Origin: Nakamurella antarctica
GTDB taxonomy: Bacteria > Actinomycetota > Actinomycetes > Mycobacteriales > Nakamurellaceae
Reading direction: 5' to 3'
Assembly: GCF_003860405.1 (NCBI RefSeq)
Contig: NZ_CP034170.1
Coordinates: forward strand, 992,001-1,056,000
DNA: 64,000 bases
In this document: piece by piece, positions 37,246 through 46,926 of the stretch
Position numbering within the stretch: the stretch's first letter is position 1
Layout: each line of letters begins with the position of its first letter
Notes under the pieces: generated by a model
What the model was told of the DNA's origin: nothing
What the model saw: the letters and a program-made list of their open reading frames with translations, nothing else
Databases searched by the model: none
Program-made: the position numbers and the translations under genes

Positions 37246-38147
37246 GCGAGTTGCTCCTTCGTATCTTTGACCACCGGAACTTGAACAGATCCGCTGGTGG
37301 GGTTGATGTTTGAGGTAATTCGGTGGACTGACAACGATGCTTGTTCCGGTTTGCGGTTCGAAGCGGTGACCCTTTGAATAGCCCCCATCGGGTCAAGTTC
37401 ATCGGTATCATCGTCGAAGCCTGTCAGCGAGTCACTGGGGGCCTGCGAGAGCAGCTTTCTGAGCTTCTGGTTGCGTCTGGTGGTCGGCAAATCGGTCAGC
37501 AGTTGATCAGCGCCGAGATCAGAAACACCCAACACAAATGGGAACCTCGGTAGGCATGCCTTGCGACCCAAATAAGTGGCGAAAACCGGGTTGCTGACCG
37601 ACTGTAGAAGCTGATCGGTGATGCGATCATCAGGATGCGAAATGGCAACCATGAACTCGGCATCACTGAGATAGTGACGCCGGGAGATGGCGTTTTCACC
37701 AATCCATTTCACCCCGGCTGGCGTCAGAACCGTATGGTTGGAAACGGGGTCGAATTTAACAGAAGACAGCTTGGTTCTGTTCTCGGTTTTGTTCTTGTTT
37801 TCTATATCTTCGAAATCCACCGAATCGGCTGTAATTTCCAGCCCTTTCCAGAACCCTCTGCTGCCCAGAACTTTTCGGTGCTGCCGAGTGATCAGATGAA
37901 AATCCTCCAGCGGGGCACCAAACCGATCGGCTCGCACTGTGATGCTCAATTCGGGGAACCACTCAGGGAAATCGGTCATCCGGGTGGCATCAATGCGGGG
38001 GTCGAACTTGCGAAACACCCCCAATCCACAAGCTAGTAAACCTTCAATTCCGCTGCGGGTCGGAACCTTCTCGGTGGGGTAAACCGCGAAAGTTGCTGGG
38101 GCTCCCCACGATTGGCGTCCACTGAACCGCAGCAGCAAAGTGCTCAC
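37218..38147 (-). CDS. cas5e: Cas5e, Cascade subunit
   Basis: Binds the 5' handle of crRNA at the foot of Cascade. 309 residues, longer than the roughly 225 of the E. coli protein. N-terminal STLLLRFSGRQSWGAPATFA and PTRSGIEGLLACGLGVFR are hallmark blocks. Extra length sits in an acidic, Asn/Lys-rich insert (DFEDIENKNKTENRTKLSSV) and the C-terminal tail. Middle motifs: RHYLSDAEFMVAI and YLGRKACLPRFPFVLGV. GTG 38147 overlaps the cas7e stop by 4 bp. Confidence 0.93.
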   Translation of the reverse strand: MSTLLLRFSGRQSWGAPATFAVYPTEKVPTRSGIEGLLACGLGVFRKFDPRIDATRMTDFPEWFPELSITVRADRFGAPLEDFHLITRQHRKVLGSRGFWKGLEITADSVDFEDIENKNKTENRTKLSSVKFDPVSNHTVLTPAGVKWIGENAISRRHYLSDAEFMVAISHPDDRITDQLLQSVSNPVFATYLGRKACLPRFPFVLGVSDLGADQLLTDLPTTRRNQKLRKLLSQAPSDSLTGFDDDTDELDPMGAIQRVTASNRKPEQASLSVHRITSNINPTSGSVQVPVVKDTKEQLAWVSPRLSR

Positions 38148-39490
38148 GCGGCTTCTTCCGTGGCAGGCTCCAAGATCCAGTTGGTGACAAACTCAACGAG
38201 GTCGTCGCGGCTCTTCTTCTCGGCGCTGATGTCCACGGCCCCATCAGGGGCGGCGAAAGCCGCTAAGTCGGTGCGGCGCGGAACGGTGAAAACATAATCG
38301 CCGAAAGCTTTCGGGCTGAAATCGCGGGCCGCATCGAACTCCGAACGTAAAGCCGTCAAAGACGGACCGGAGAAACCACCACCGCCGGTGCCATCAGCGG
38401 CGCCGTTAGCTGCGTAAACAGGTGTTTCGAAAGTGTAAGCAGTCGGGCAAGACTGCTGTTCGGCGATCACAATGTGCGGCACTGGGGGAGCGTCAGCACT
38501 GTTTGATCCACCGGTCGGCAAAGCCAGGATCAGAGCATCAATGAAGTCAGCCACATCAACCCGATCAGCTTCCGTGTAGCGGCTCCAGGAACGTCGAAGC
38601 TGCTCCCGATCAATAGTCATGGTCGAGTAGTACGTGCCGGAAGTTTTGAGCTTGACACCCATGTAGGCGGCGGCGTTGGTTTCACCAAGATTGTCCTCGG
38701 TGATGTACTCATCCAAGGTTTCGTCAGCCAGGTGAGTGGTGGTGGCGTTGCCGACACTGACAGCAGCCTCAACGTTGATCTTTGACTGGTTGGCGAACAT
38801 CCGGCCGAAAGCGGAAACAGCAAGGGACTGAGTTGAGAAACTCATTCCGGATTCGGAAAAAATCTGCTCGACGGCAGCCTGGAAATCAGTGATTTCCTTG
38901 GCTGGCACACTGCGGCTTCCACGCCCAGTGAAACGTGAGAGATCGGCGATCCGAGTAGCGATAACACCTGCCAGAGCGTTGATTTCGATCTCGGAAATCC
39001 ACACCGCAGTTGACTTCGGGTCGTTGTCATTGCCGCCGTTGCTGTTGCCCCCGTCAAAGTCGCCGCCATCGGAGGTCTCCGGCGTTGCTGTGCCCGATTC
39101 AGGTGAAACCTCGGCGGACTCTTTACCTTTGGCGTTCTTCGCGGCGGGCTTTTTGGTCTCCTTTTCGCCCGCTGTGAGAGTGCTGACGAACCGCTCGCAC
39201 AGCTCTTCAACTGCCACCTTGTTTACCGTGTCGGCCGGGTTCTTCCGGGTGAGTTCCGCAGTCACCAGGTCGCACAGAAGTGGAACGAACACCTTGGAGC
39301 GAATTGACTTTCGCTGCTCGGTGGTTTCAAACAGAACCCGGGCGTTTCGCTTGATCGACTGGGAAGAAAGGTAGGAGCGGGACACCCCTCCCTCCTCGCA
39401 CTTCTTCGGGGCGCCATCTGATCCACGGTTGCGTTGATGGCTGGATAGTGACCGCAAAATGTGCAAGGTCATGTAGTTGCGTTTTGACAC
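38144..39490 (-). CDS. cas7e: Cas7e, Cascade backbone subunit with a low-complexity insert
   Basis: Forms the six-copy backbone along the crRNA. I start at GTG 39490 (GGAG seven bases upstream), giving MSKRNYMTLHILRSLSSHQR, and then GGVSRSYLSSQSIKRNAR, the usual start of Cse4. 448 residues, against about 360 in E. coli. The surplus is mostly a Lys/Ala then Glu/Ser/Gly/Asn-rich segment of about 60 residues (AGEKETKKPAAKNAKGKESA through NGGNDNDPK) in the place of a domain loop. MGVKLKTSGTYYSTMTIDRE and a conserved C-terminus follow. The operon order is normal. Confidence 0.94.
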   Translation of the reverse strand: MSKRNYMTLHILRSLSSHQRNRGSDGAPKKCEEGGVSRSYLSSQSIKRNARVLFETTEQRKSIRSKVFVPLLCDLVTAELTRKNPADTVNKVAVEELCERFVSTLTAGEKETKKPAAKNAKGKESAEVSPESGTATPETSDGGDFDGGNSNGGNDNDPKSTAVWISEIEINALAGVIATRIADLSRFTGRGSRSVPAKEITDFQAAVEQIFSESGMSFSTQSLAVSAFGRMFANQSKINVEAAVSVGNATTTHLADETLDEYITEDNLGETNAAAYMGVKLKTSGTYYSTMTIDREQLRRSWSRYTEADRVDVADFIDALILALPTGGSNSADAPPVPHIVIAEQQSCPTAYTFETPVYAANGAADGTGGGGFSGPSLTALRSEFDAARDFSPKAFGDYVFTVPRRTDLAAFAAPDGAVDISAEKKSRDDLVEFVTNWILEPATEEAA

Positions 39491-39606
39491 TGTGCTTCTC
39501 CAAATCGTCGATACTGCATAAGTTTTGGTGGGTTTCACCACTGCTGGTCACTGTGTGTGGTGCGGTGCCAAAAATTCTGTTTGACCCGAATGTTGACGGA
39601 TATTTT

Positions 39607-40230
39607 CTAGCTGGCCTCGGCGAAATCCTTCGCCGATTTGCTGGTGGGGTAGCTGGCCCGGGAGCAATCCTTAGCCAGCCGATCAAGGGCTCTCTTAGCG
39701 GTCTGTCCACCAATGTGGAGATTGATCACTAGGTGACCCAAAGACGCTGCGTTCCAGGGGATTCCGAGGTCTTCGCACCTGCTGAGCATTCGGTTGATGA
39801 GCATCACTGCATTTTTTGGGTTGGAGGTGTTCAACATTGAGATCATCGTCTGGGAGGTGTCACTGTTGGTTCGGGTTTGGGCCACAAGCTTGCCGAGCGA
39901 GGTTCCGATTGAATCCTTCGAGTCAATCTTCGATCGTGGATGACTGGCAATCAGCCCCAGGGCGCGAACCAGGCCAAGATTTTTGGCATCTGGCCTACCC
40001 GGAATACCGTCCACCCTTTTGAGTTCAACCTCGTTGTAAACCTTCGCTGAGATGTGATCTCGTAAACCTCCGGACAACGCCACTCGAACTCTGGCATTGC
40101 CGACAGAGTTTCGTGTTCGATGCCCCACCCACATCAGGTATCGGCCCAACTCGGACCAGGGGTTCGCAGTTTGCGTTTCGGAATCACCCCTGGGTACTAC
40201 CGCGCTTAGTGCGGATTGCGCTGCGGTCAT
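39607..40230 (-). CDS. cas11e: Cas11 (Cse2), Cascade small subunit
   Basis: Dimeric belly subunit that stabilises the R-loop. 207 residues, all-alpha. Landmarks: NPWSELGRYLMWVGHRTRNS at the N-terminus, GLVRALGLIASHPRSK, then LINRMLSRCEDLGIPWNAAS and LVINLHIGGQTAKRALDRLA. It is separated from cas8e by 36 bp and from cas7e by 116 bp, the latter gap being the largest in the operon. Confidence 0.9.
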   Translation of the reverse strand: MTAAQSALSAVVPRGDSETQTANPWSELGRYLMWVGHRTRNSVGNARVRVALSGGLRDHISAKVYNEVELKRVDGIPGRPDAKNLGLVRALGLIASHPRSKIDSKDSIGTSLGKLVAQTRTNSDTSQTMISMLNTSNPKNAVMLINRMLSRCEDLGIPWNAASLGHLVINLHIGGQTAKRALDRLAKDCSRASYPTSKSAKDFAEAS

Positions 40231-40266
40231 TGGCTTCTCGCTTCCTTTGTTAGTTGATATATGCGT

Positions 40267-42009
40267 TCAGTTCGAGACCGGAGCGAACCCGGCGGCATGA
40301 GCTTCGCCCAGCAGGTGGTTGAGCGCCCTGTACTTCTTTGTGGAAAGTCGCCCACGGTTGAGGCCAGCGGTGTTCTCGTCAAAGATGCGAGCTGTCATTA
40401 GTCGCCACTGTTTGACAAGCTCCCTGTCCACCTTCAAGCCCCGCTCCGAGTCTGCGAGAGCCTTATCGAGCAACTGTTCCCCGGAGCTGTAAAAACCGGC
40501 CATCACTCGTTCTTTCAACGAGGTTGATTCCGGAGATTTCACCGCCAGTCTTCCGGGGGAAGGAGGTTTCGGTGGGTAGATTATTTCGGCTGCCCTCTCA
40601 ACACTGAGAACAATCGAACTGGATTTCTCCGTCTCCCCGATGATGTGACAAACCAGCTCCACCAGTGCATCCCGATGTGGTTCGGTCATTGTGTCGGGGT
40701 TTTCGATGCCGGCAGAAATGCCCGCCACCAAAGATGCGTAGGTGTACACAGGACCGTTTGAAGTGCCACCACCTATCAGCAGCAGAACTTGTAAATCCGC
40801 GCTGGTAGAAGAGGCGACAAATCTGGTGGTTTCCTCCGGTTCCCCCTTGGAAATCTTCAACCATTCCCTCATGTGGTGTGTCGAGTGACCCGGAAGACCA
40901 AGTCCGCCCATGAAAACGCGAACCAGCTTCTTATGCTTGTTCAGGCACTGACGGGTCAGATGCAGGGGATCAGAAATACGAGCCAGCTCCAGGAAGGAAG
41001 ATCCCAGCGACTTGGTTTTGAGGTCAGCACTTTTCGAAGCTGCCTGAGCCACATCGCGCAAGAACGAAACGTGGGGATGAACGGACCCGCCGACACAAAC
41101 ATGCGTGACAGATGATGGATCATCTTTACTAGCCAAAAACTGAACGGAAACACCGGAGAATCCAGCAGCCCACACCGATCTCGGATCGGTGCTCAACTCT
41201 TGGCCTGATATTTCCGCATCCCTATCCAGATAGGCGGGGAGCCCTGGTCCCACCCAGCGATCAGGGGTGTTCAACAGAACCGACTGGGCCAGGTTTGAGC
41301 CGGTTCGCCAAAACTGATTGATGTTTCTACCAGCGCCGGCCAGAGTTTTGGAGAACCCGATCGACCCCGCTGATTTGATCGCTTCCCCGTCAATGGTTTG
41401 CTGCGCATTGCCGGGAGGTGAGTAGAACCAAGCGGTGACAAGCGATTTAGCAAGATCTGCAGGATCTGATGAGGTGAGGGAGTATTTCCCGGTTCGCCAA
41501 AACTGACCACTTGCAGTTGGCGCACTTGCATGGAGGGTCAAAAATTTGGGGTTCGCTTTCGCGTCGATCTTGTTGACCTGCATGAAGGGGTTGTCGCCGG
41601 TCAGGTTGAATTTACCGGCGAGCTCGTTGAAGAATTCGTCAACCGCATTGGGACAGAAGCCGTTTCGGGAAATCCCTCGGCCATCCGAAACCCCAGGTCG
41701 GTCGCTGTTAAGAGACTGCCGGTACACCAGGACCGGAGCGATGGTCATCAGAATCCGGTAGACGGAGAACAACTCCACCGGGTTCGGCAGCTTGATGCCG
41801 TTGATCAAATGGGCGTTGCGAAAAAGTTCATGAAGCCCCACCTGCCCGTGAGTGGAATCGAGGTAGGTAACCGGAATCCACGGCGACAAAGCAAAGTTGA
41901 AGTCCACCTCGGCCGGGACAATCACGTCGGCTTTATTCTTCTTGTCATCCCTTGTCTCATCCACCGGTGTGTCTTGCACTGGTATGCCCTGCCCTGTTGC
42001 CACTGTCAT
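40267..42009 (-). CDS. cas8e: Cas8e (Cse1), Cascade large subunit
   Basis: Recognises the PAM and recruits Cas3. 580 residues from ATG 42009, which overlaps the cas3 stop as ATGA. The longer frame to 42117 would overlap cas3 by 112 bp and is unlikely. After a polar N-terminal stretch comes FNFALSPWIPVTYLDSTHGQ and VGLHELFRNAHLINGIKLPN, the classical Cse1 N-terminus. Later blocks: DNPFMQVNKIDAKANPKFLT and LNTPDRWVGPGLPAYLDRDA. The C-terminal four-helix part ends RALNHLLGEAHAAGFAPV. Confidence 0.94.
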   Translation of the reverse strand: MTVATGQGIPVQDTPVDETRDDKKNKADVIVPAEVDFNFALSPWIPVTYLDSTHGQVGLHELFRNAHLINGIKLPNPVELFSVYRILMTIAPVLVYRQSLNSDRPGVSDGRGISRNGFCPNAVDEFFNELAGKFNLTGDNPFMQVNKIDAKANPKFLTLHASAPTASGQFWRTGKYSLTSSDPADLAKSLVTAWFYSPPGNAQQTIDGEAIKSAGSIGFSKTLAGAGRNINQFWRTGSNLAQSVLLNTPDRWVGPGLPAYLDRDAEISGQELSTDPRSVWAAGFSGVSVQFLASKDDPSSVTHVCVGGSVHPHVSFLRDVAQAASKSADLKTKSLGSSFLELARISDPLHLTRQCLNKHKKLVRVFMGGLGLPGHSTHHMREWLKISKGEPEETTRFVASSTSADLQVLLLIGGGTSNGPVYTYASLVAGISAGIENPDTMTEPHRDALVELVCHIIGETEKSSSIVLSVERAAEIIYPPKPPSPGRLAVKSPESTSLKERVMAGFYSSGEQLLDKALADSERGLKVDRELVKQWRLMTARIFDENTAGLNRGRLSTKKYRALNHLLGEAHAAGFAPVSN

Positions 42010-44918
42010 GCCGTTGCCTTTCTGGTAAGTCCGAAAATTGGGTCGTAAAGGAGTGTGGAAACCTGATCTAGTTGCACGGGTCGCAAATTTGAGAGCAACC
42101 TGCTTTGGGGCCACCACTTCGCGCCCTCCAAGAGCTTTGCACTTGCCACCGACATCAGCTCCAGCGTTCTTCCCGACACTTTCAGCGAGGCGCCAATAGC
42201 GTCATTGACTTGAGCTTTCGACAACTTGCCACCTAACTGGTCCACCGTCATTTTCGAAGCGAACCTGTTGGTGCCACTGGGGTCCAGCAGTACAAAACCG
42301 AACGACGGCAAATCTTGAAACCGGGTGTTCTGGTCCTGGTCATCTCCGTTGTGATCACAGTTCGTGGTCATCTCCACCAAGTCGAGATGATCTGTCGAAC
42401 GAACTGTGTGTGGCGGACTGATCACAATCTTCTTCGCCACATCCCACCGCTTCCACGCACTCGCGAACTCGAAATTGTGAGCCGGATCCTTGCGGTACCG
42501 GTTGATGTCGAACGCCGCCGCATCCACCAGTTCTTTCACCCCGGTCGGAATAGCAAGTAGACCGCCGGGCAGGGCGTTCAACGCGTCCCACGTTCGTTCC
42601 TGTTCGGCGAACAAGTAAGGAAGCTGATCCCGAACAGACAAAGTCGCCCCGGTGAACGCAGCCGCAACAACCAGCGTTCTCAAAGATGAACTAGGAATCC
42701 TGCCGGCGCGAACACCCGCACCACCGAACCGCCACAACCGGCCGGCCCGCTGAATCAACGAGGCGGCCGGGGCCAAATCGGTTCGCATCAAATCGAAGTC
42801 GATGTCCAAACTCGCCTCGATGACCTGCGTTCCGACCACCACCACACCTTGACCGTTGCCGTCCTTCCCCAGAAGTGGAACCAGTTTCGACTCCACATCC
42901 AGCCGGTGATTTTCAGTCATCCGTGAATGCAGCACCAACGCGGAGATGCCAGCCGCACGAAGCCTGGTGCCGACCTCGATGGCATGATCAACCCGGTTGA
43001 TGACCACCCCGATCCTGGCCCGGGGGTTTGCTGCCAACTCCTTGATAACCCAGTCAGCGTGGGAGCTGGGCTGGTCGGACACCTGCACAGTGTCGAAGAT
43101 GAGGTTCTGGACGGGGCCCGGCGCCGTCTGGGTGACAGCACACGAGCCTCCATCCACTAGTGACTGAGATGGGTAGCTGGCTGCGCGAGCTGTTTGCTGC
43201 GCCGAAGTATCGCCGCCATACGCCTTCACCAACTTCTGTGACTGCTCGGAAGACAGCGTCGCCGACAGCAGCGTCACCCTAGTGTCAGTGCGCCCGCACC
43301 ACTGCAGAACCGGCTCCAGCAAACGCATTTGGTAATGGTCGTAGGTGTGAACCTCATCCAGAACGATGTGGTGATTAGCTATTGCCAGCAGCTGCACGGC
43401 CTTGTTTCGGCCACGAATGCCAGATTTCAAAACCTGGTCGCATGTGGTGACAGTGATCGGAGCTATCAAGTTCTTCCCCGGACCGGTGAGGAAAGAAAAA
43501 TCCTCCGGGCAGCCGATGCATCCGCTGTGCGTGTGAGCAGAACCCGGTGCATGCGAGTTCACTGCGCTGGTGCTGGCCGCGTTGATCCCGGACCGGCCAT
43601 GAACAAGACGAACCGGGAGATTGGCATGGGCGTAAACACCGTCGATTCGTTTCACCATCGAATTGGCGGTAGCCCTGGTCGGCAACGCAAAGATGAGACC
43701 CTCGGCGTGCGTGGTGTTCCCATGCCGAATAAGAGCTGCCTCCGTCTTGCCCCGGCCTGTTGGCTCGGCAACAATCCACATACCGCGCACTACTGTGAGA
43801 GCATCGGCTTGAATCTGACGGGGACTGGCTGCGTGCTTACCTAAAACCGAGTCCAACAAGTTCGGGATCTGCACCGCAACACCGACTGTTTCAACGATCC
43901 GGCGGGTCATCTCCAACCGGCGGAAGGCAACCCAGCCGGGGCCGTCAGCAGCTGGATCCAACTCGCAATCGGGGTCTTCCAGTTGTTCGGACGCAAACGC
44001 CGCGTGATCGGATGCAATCCAGTCGGCCAACATGATCAGCCCGGTAATCAGAATCAGCACATCGTGTTTTTGAGGTTCGGTGCCGACCATCGGGCTGAAC
44101 AAATTGTCCTTGGTCACGCCCACCGAACGCAGCACGTGTTCACGATGAAGATCGGCTTGATCAGTCCAAGGATCAGTGAAAAATTGGGCCGCAATCTTGG
44201 AAACCAGGATGTTCTTCAACCCCACCGTCATCTGCGTGTTCTTCCAAGATCCGTGGTGCCCGGCAACCACAAAAGCAGGCCATTCAGAGCCGGTAACCGG
44301 GTCGTCCTCGGCAGGGAAAGCCTTCAGAAGGTGATGCAGGCCGAGGTAATCGTGATGGGCGAAAATATCCCGAAGATCCTTGTTCTCAGACCTTGCCGGG
44401 GCCAACGTGTAGCCGCCATCAATAAGCCGTGAAGCAGCAGCTTTACTACTGGCCAAGTCATGCCCGGAATGCCAGCTGCGTGTTTGGAACGCCGGGGTGA
44501 TCTTCCCCAGATCATGAATGCCTGCCACCGCCGCAATCTTGGTTTCGGCCAAAACGACATCACCACCGGCGACAGCGTCAGCGATCATTTGCTTCAAACC
44601 TGGACGCAGCCACTTGTCGAAAAGGGCTTGGGCCGCTGCCGCACTATCAAGCAGATGCGCAATGAGCGGATAGTTGACAGCTGAATCGTCGTTGATTTTC
44701 CGCACTTCACGGTTCCAGGAGTTTCTCTCCCCGGGTACAGCTTCTTGCCCCAAAGGTCTTGGTCTAGCGTCGTTGGTGTCCTCATCAGGGGAGTATGCAT
44801 CGATTGACAACGCTGTGGGCCGGATTTTGGGGTGCGTACGTTCTCTCGGCCAAAATTTCTGAGACAGATCGTTCACCTCACATAAATCCAGGCTGGCTAG
44901 CTCCAGCGGCATCGTCAT
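42006..44918 (-). CDS. cas3: Cas3 nuclease-helicase
   Basis: Degrades target DNA after Cascade binds. 970 residues. The HD nuclease is N-terminal: YPLIAHLLDSAAAAQALFDK, AAVAGIHDLGKITPAFQTRS, FAHHDYLGLHHLLKAF, VAGHHGSWKN. The helicase follows: Walker A AEPTGRGKTEAALIRHGNTT, DEVH box HHIVLDEVHTYDHYQM, SAT motif TLLSATLSSEQ, and motif VI IQRAGRLWRFGG. It is the first gene of the cas operon. The exact start within the first 25 codons is uncertain. Confidence 0.95.
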   Translation of the reverse strand: MTMPLELASLDLCEVNDLSQKFWPRERTHPKIRPTALSIDAYSPDEDTNDARPRPLGQEAVPGERNSWNREVRKINDDSAVNYPLIAHLLDSAAAAQALFDKWLRPGLKQMIADAVAGGDVVLAETKIAAVAGIHDLGKITPAFQTRSWHSGHDLASSKAAASRLIDGGYTLAPARSENKDLRDIFAHHDYLGLHHLLKAFPAEDDPVTGSEWPAFVVAGHHGSWKNTQMTVGLKNILVSKIAAQFFTDPWTDQADLHREHVLRSVGVTKDNLFSPMVGTEPQKHDVLILITGLIMLADWIASDHAAFASEQLEDPDCELDPAADGPGWVAFRRLEMTRRIVETVGVAVQIPNLLDSVLGKHAASPRQIQADALTVVRGMWIVAEPTGRGKTEAALIRHGNTTHAEGLIFALPTRATANSMVKRIDGVYAHANLPVRLVHGRSGINAASTSAVNSHAPGSAHTHSGCIGCPEDFSFLTGPGKNLIAPITVTTCDQVLKSGIRGRNKAVQLLAIANHHIVLDEVHTYDHYQMRLLEPVLQWCGRTDTRVTLLSATLSSEQSQKLVKAYGGDTSAQQTARAASYPSQSLVDGGSCAVTQTAPGPVQNLIFDTVQVSDQPSSHADWVIKELAANPRARIGVVINRVDHAIEVGTRLRAAGISALVLHSRMTENHRLDVESKLVPLLGKDGNGQGVVVVGTQVIEASLDIDFDLMRTDLAPAASLIQRAGRLWRFGGAGVRAGRIPSSSLRTLVVAAAFTGATLSVRDQLPYLFAEQERTWDALNALPGGLLAIPTGVKELVDAAAFDINRYRKDPAHNFEFASAWKRWDVAKKIVISPPHTVRSTDHLDLVEMTTNCDHNGDDQDQNTRFQDLPSFGFVLLDPSGTNRFASKMTVDQLGGKLSKAQVNDAIGASLKVSGRTLELMSVASAKLLEGAKWWPQSRLLSNLRPVQLDQVSTLLYDPIFGLTRKATA

Positions 44919-45232
44919 GCGGACTGCGTAGGCGCGCTCCTATGAATCCGCTCAGGAAAATCTGGCTGAGAAGCGTGAATTGAGCTATCAGATTCCTTCC
45001 GGTTGCACGGCATCGAAGAATGCGCTCAAGACACCGCGACACGCGCCCCGCGCGGCTGGTCCTCCAGTGGCGGTCACCCTCGTCACAAACGTTTGACACT
45101 TCCAATGTAACGGCCTTACAGTCGGCCTGTCCGATCGTTGAAAGACCCCAGCGTCGCAGCGCGCGGTGTCGCCATAGTGCAGACATGGGACAACCTCGTG
45201 TTCCACCCTTCCCTCGATTGGGGCCTTTAAGA
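44919..45232. other. Divergent intergenic region with a promoter-like site
   Basis: Between cas3 (leftward) and the importer operon (rightward). TTGACA at 45093-45098 and TTACAG at 45116-45121, 17 bases apart, form a sigma70-like promoter for the importer. I see no palindromic operator of note and no obvious cas3 promoter. A start at ATG 45020 or 45185 for the next gene is possible but less likely. Confidence 0.45.
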
Positions 45233-46864
45233 ATGTTGGCACTTCCAGGACGCCGCAAGCACTATCGGCTCATCGCCGCGGTCGCTGCCGTGGCCATCTT
45301 TGTCAGCGGATGCAGCGGTAGCTCCGACGCCGCTACTAGCGCAGCGCCATCTGGAGCGGCAGATCCGCAGCAACCGGCAGGCAGCAGCGCGTCGGCCGCC
45401 GGGACATCTGCTGGCGTTGCGCAGGCCGGTGGCACCATCACGTTCGGACGCACACAGGCTCCCACTTCGCTGGATTTGCATAATCAGATCACCGCCAACA
45501 ACGCCTTCGCCATCGATAAAATTTTCGAATCTCTGGTGTCCTTCGATGCAGACGGCGCTTTGGAGCCATGGCTGGCCAGCAAATACGAATCCAGCGCTGA
45601 CGGGCTCACCTGGACGTTCACGCTTCGCGACGGGGTCACTTTCTCCAACGGCGCCCCGCTCACCCCGGCCGACGTCGTATTCTCCCTAAACCGTCACTTC
45701 AAGGTTGGCGGGCCGCTTCCGTTGGCGGCGCCCATCACCAGCATTGCGGCGGAAGGCGCTAACACCGTCGTCATCAAGCTTTCTGCTCCTTACACACCGT
45801 TTCTCGCGGAGCTGGCAGGCTTTTCGAATGGGATTTTGCCTGCCGACTTTGGTGGGGTGGCCGAGGATAAATTCTTCTTGAAGCCGGTCGGCACCGGACC
45901 GTTCGTCGTCGCCACCTGGGACCAGGGGGGCGATTTGACCTTCACGGCAAACAAGAAGTACTGGCAGCCGGGCAAGCCCTACGTCGACTCGCTGATCTAC
46001 CGCTTGGTGCCGGAAGACACGCAGCTGATCGCCCAGTTGCAGGGCGGCCAAGTTAACGCGATCGACCAAGTCTCACCGGCGAACGTCGCGGAGCTGGAGT
46101 CGAATTCGAAGCTTGCGGTGAGCAACACGCCAGGCTGGGAGATCGAGACGCTGTTTTTCAACAATCTGGACACCCATTTCAGCGACCGGTTCGTTCGACG
46201 AGCGGTTTCTTACGCGCTGGATCGTCAAGGGTTAGTTCAAGCGACCAGTTTTGGCACCGCCACCGTTGCTGGGTCGTTGTTGCCGCCAACAATTCCGGAC
46301 TACAACGCGCAGACCAAAACTCTCAACTTCAACGTTGACGCGGCCCAGAAAGAATTGAAGCAATCAGCTTTCCCAGACGGATTCAGCACCAAGCTGATGG
46401 TCGCAAGCGGGAACAGCAAGCGCGCTCAGGAAGCCCAGATCATCCAGGCCGCCCTCGCCGAGATCAACATCAAGGTCGAGATTGAATCCATTGACCTTGC
46501 GGCTTTCCGGGAACGCTTTCGAGCCTTTGATTACTCGATGATGATTAATAGCGCGCTGAGCGATGTGGCCGATCCTAATGGAATTATCAGCTTTCAGGCC
46601 GACCCTGATGCTGGCACCAACGCGTACTGGACGCACTACAACAACCCGGAAGTCACCGCGCTGATCCAGCAGGGCCGCACGAAGGCCGAAGGTCCGGATC
46701 GGGCAGCGATCTACGCCCAGATCCAAGATCTCATCGCGGGCGATGCGCCTTACATCCCGCTGGCCTACACGCCCAATATCAAAGCAACCTCTGCCACCGT
46801 TCACGGCCTCGTGGTCTTACCGAACGGCAGCGTACGTTTTCAGGACGCCTGGATTTCGAAGTAG
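45233..46864 (+). CDS. Peptide/opine-type ABC importer, lipoprotein solute-binding component
   Basis: 543 residues from ATG 45233. Signal peptide with lipobox AVAIFVSGCSGSS, so lipid-anchored outside the membrane. A Ser/Ala-rich linker is followed by the SBP family 5 fold: TITFGRTQAPTSLDLHNQIT, LASKYESSADGLTWTFTLRD, VTFSNGAPLTPADVVFSLNR, and RRAVSYALDRQGLVQATSFG. It heads a five-gene cluster with two permeases and two ATPases. The ligand is unknown: family 5 takes di- and oligopeptides, nickel or opines. Confidence 0.92.
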   Translation: MLALPGRRKHYRLIAAVAAVAIFVSGCSGSSDAATSAAPSGAADPQQPAGSSASAAGTSAGVAQAGGTITFGRTQAPTSLDLHNQITANNAFAIDKIFESLVSFDADGALEPWLASKYESSADGLTWTFTLRDGVTFSNGAPLTPADVVFSLNRHFKVGGPLPLAAPITSIAAEGANTVVIKLSAPYTPFLAELAGFSNGILPADFGGVAEDKFFLKPVGTGPFVVATWDQGGDLTFTANKKYWQPGKPYVDSLIYRLVPEDTQLIAQLQGGQVNAIDQVSPANVAELESNSKLAVSNTPGWEIETLFFNNLDTHFSDRFVRRAVSYALDRQGLVQATSFGTATVAGSLLPPTIPDYNAQTKTLNFNVDAAQKELKQSAFPDGFSTKLMVASGNSKRAQEAQIIQAALAEINIKVEIESIDLAAFRERFRAFDYSMMINSALSDVADPNGIISFQADPDAGTNAYWTHYNNPEVTALIQQGRTKAEGPDRAAIYAQIQDLIAGDAPYIPLAYTPNIKATSATVHGLVVLPNGSVRFQDAWISK

Positions 46865-46926
46865 GAGTGCAGAGGTAGGAACAGAGTAAGTAGCTCGAAG
46901 ATGACGTCAGCAGGGGAGGCGCTGCG

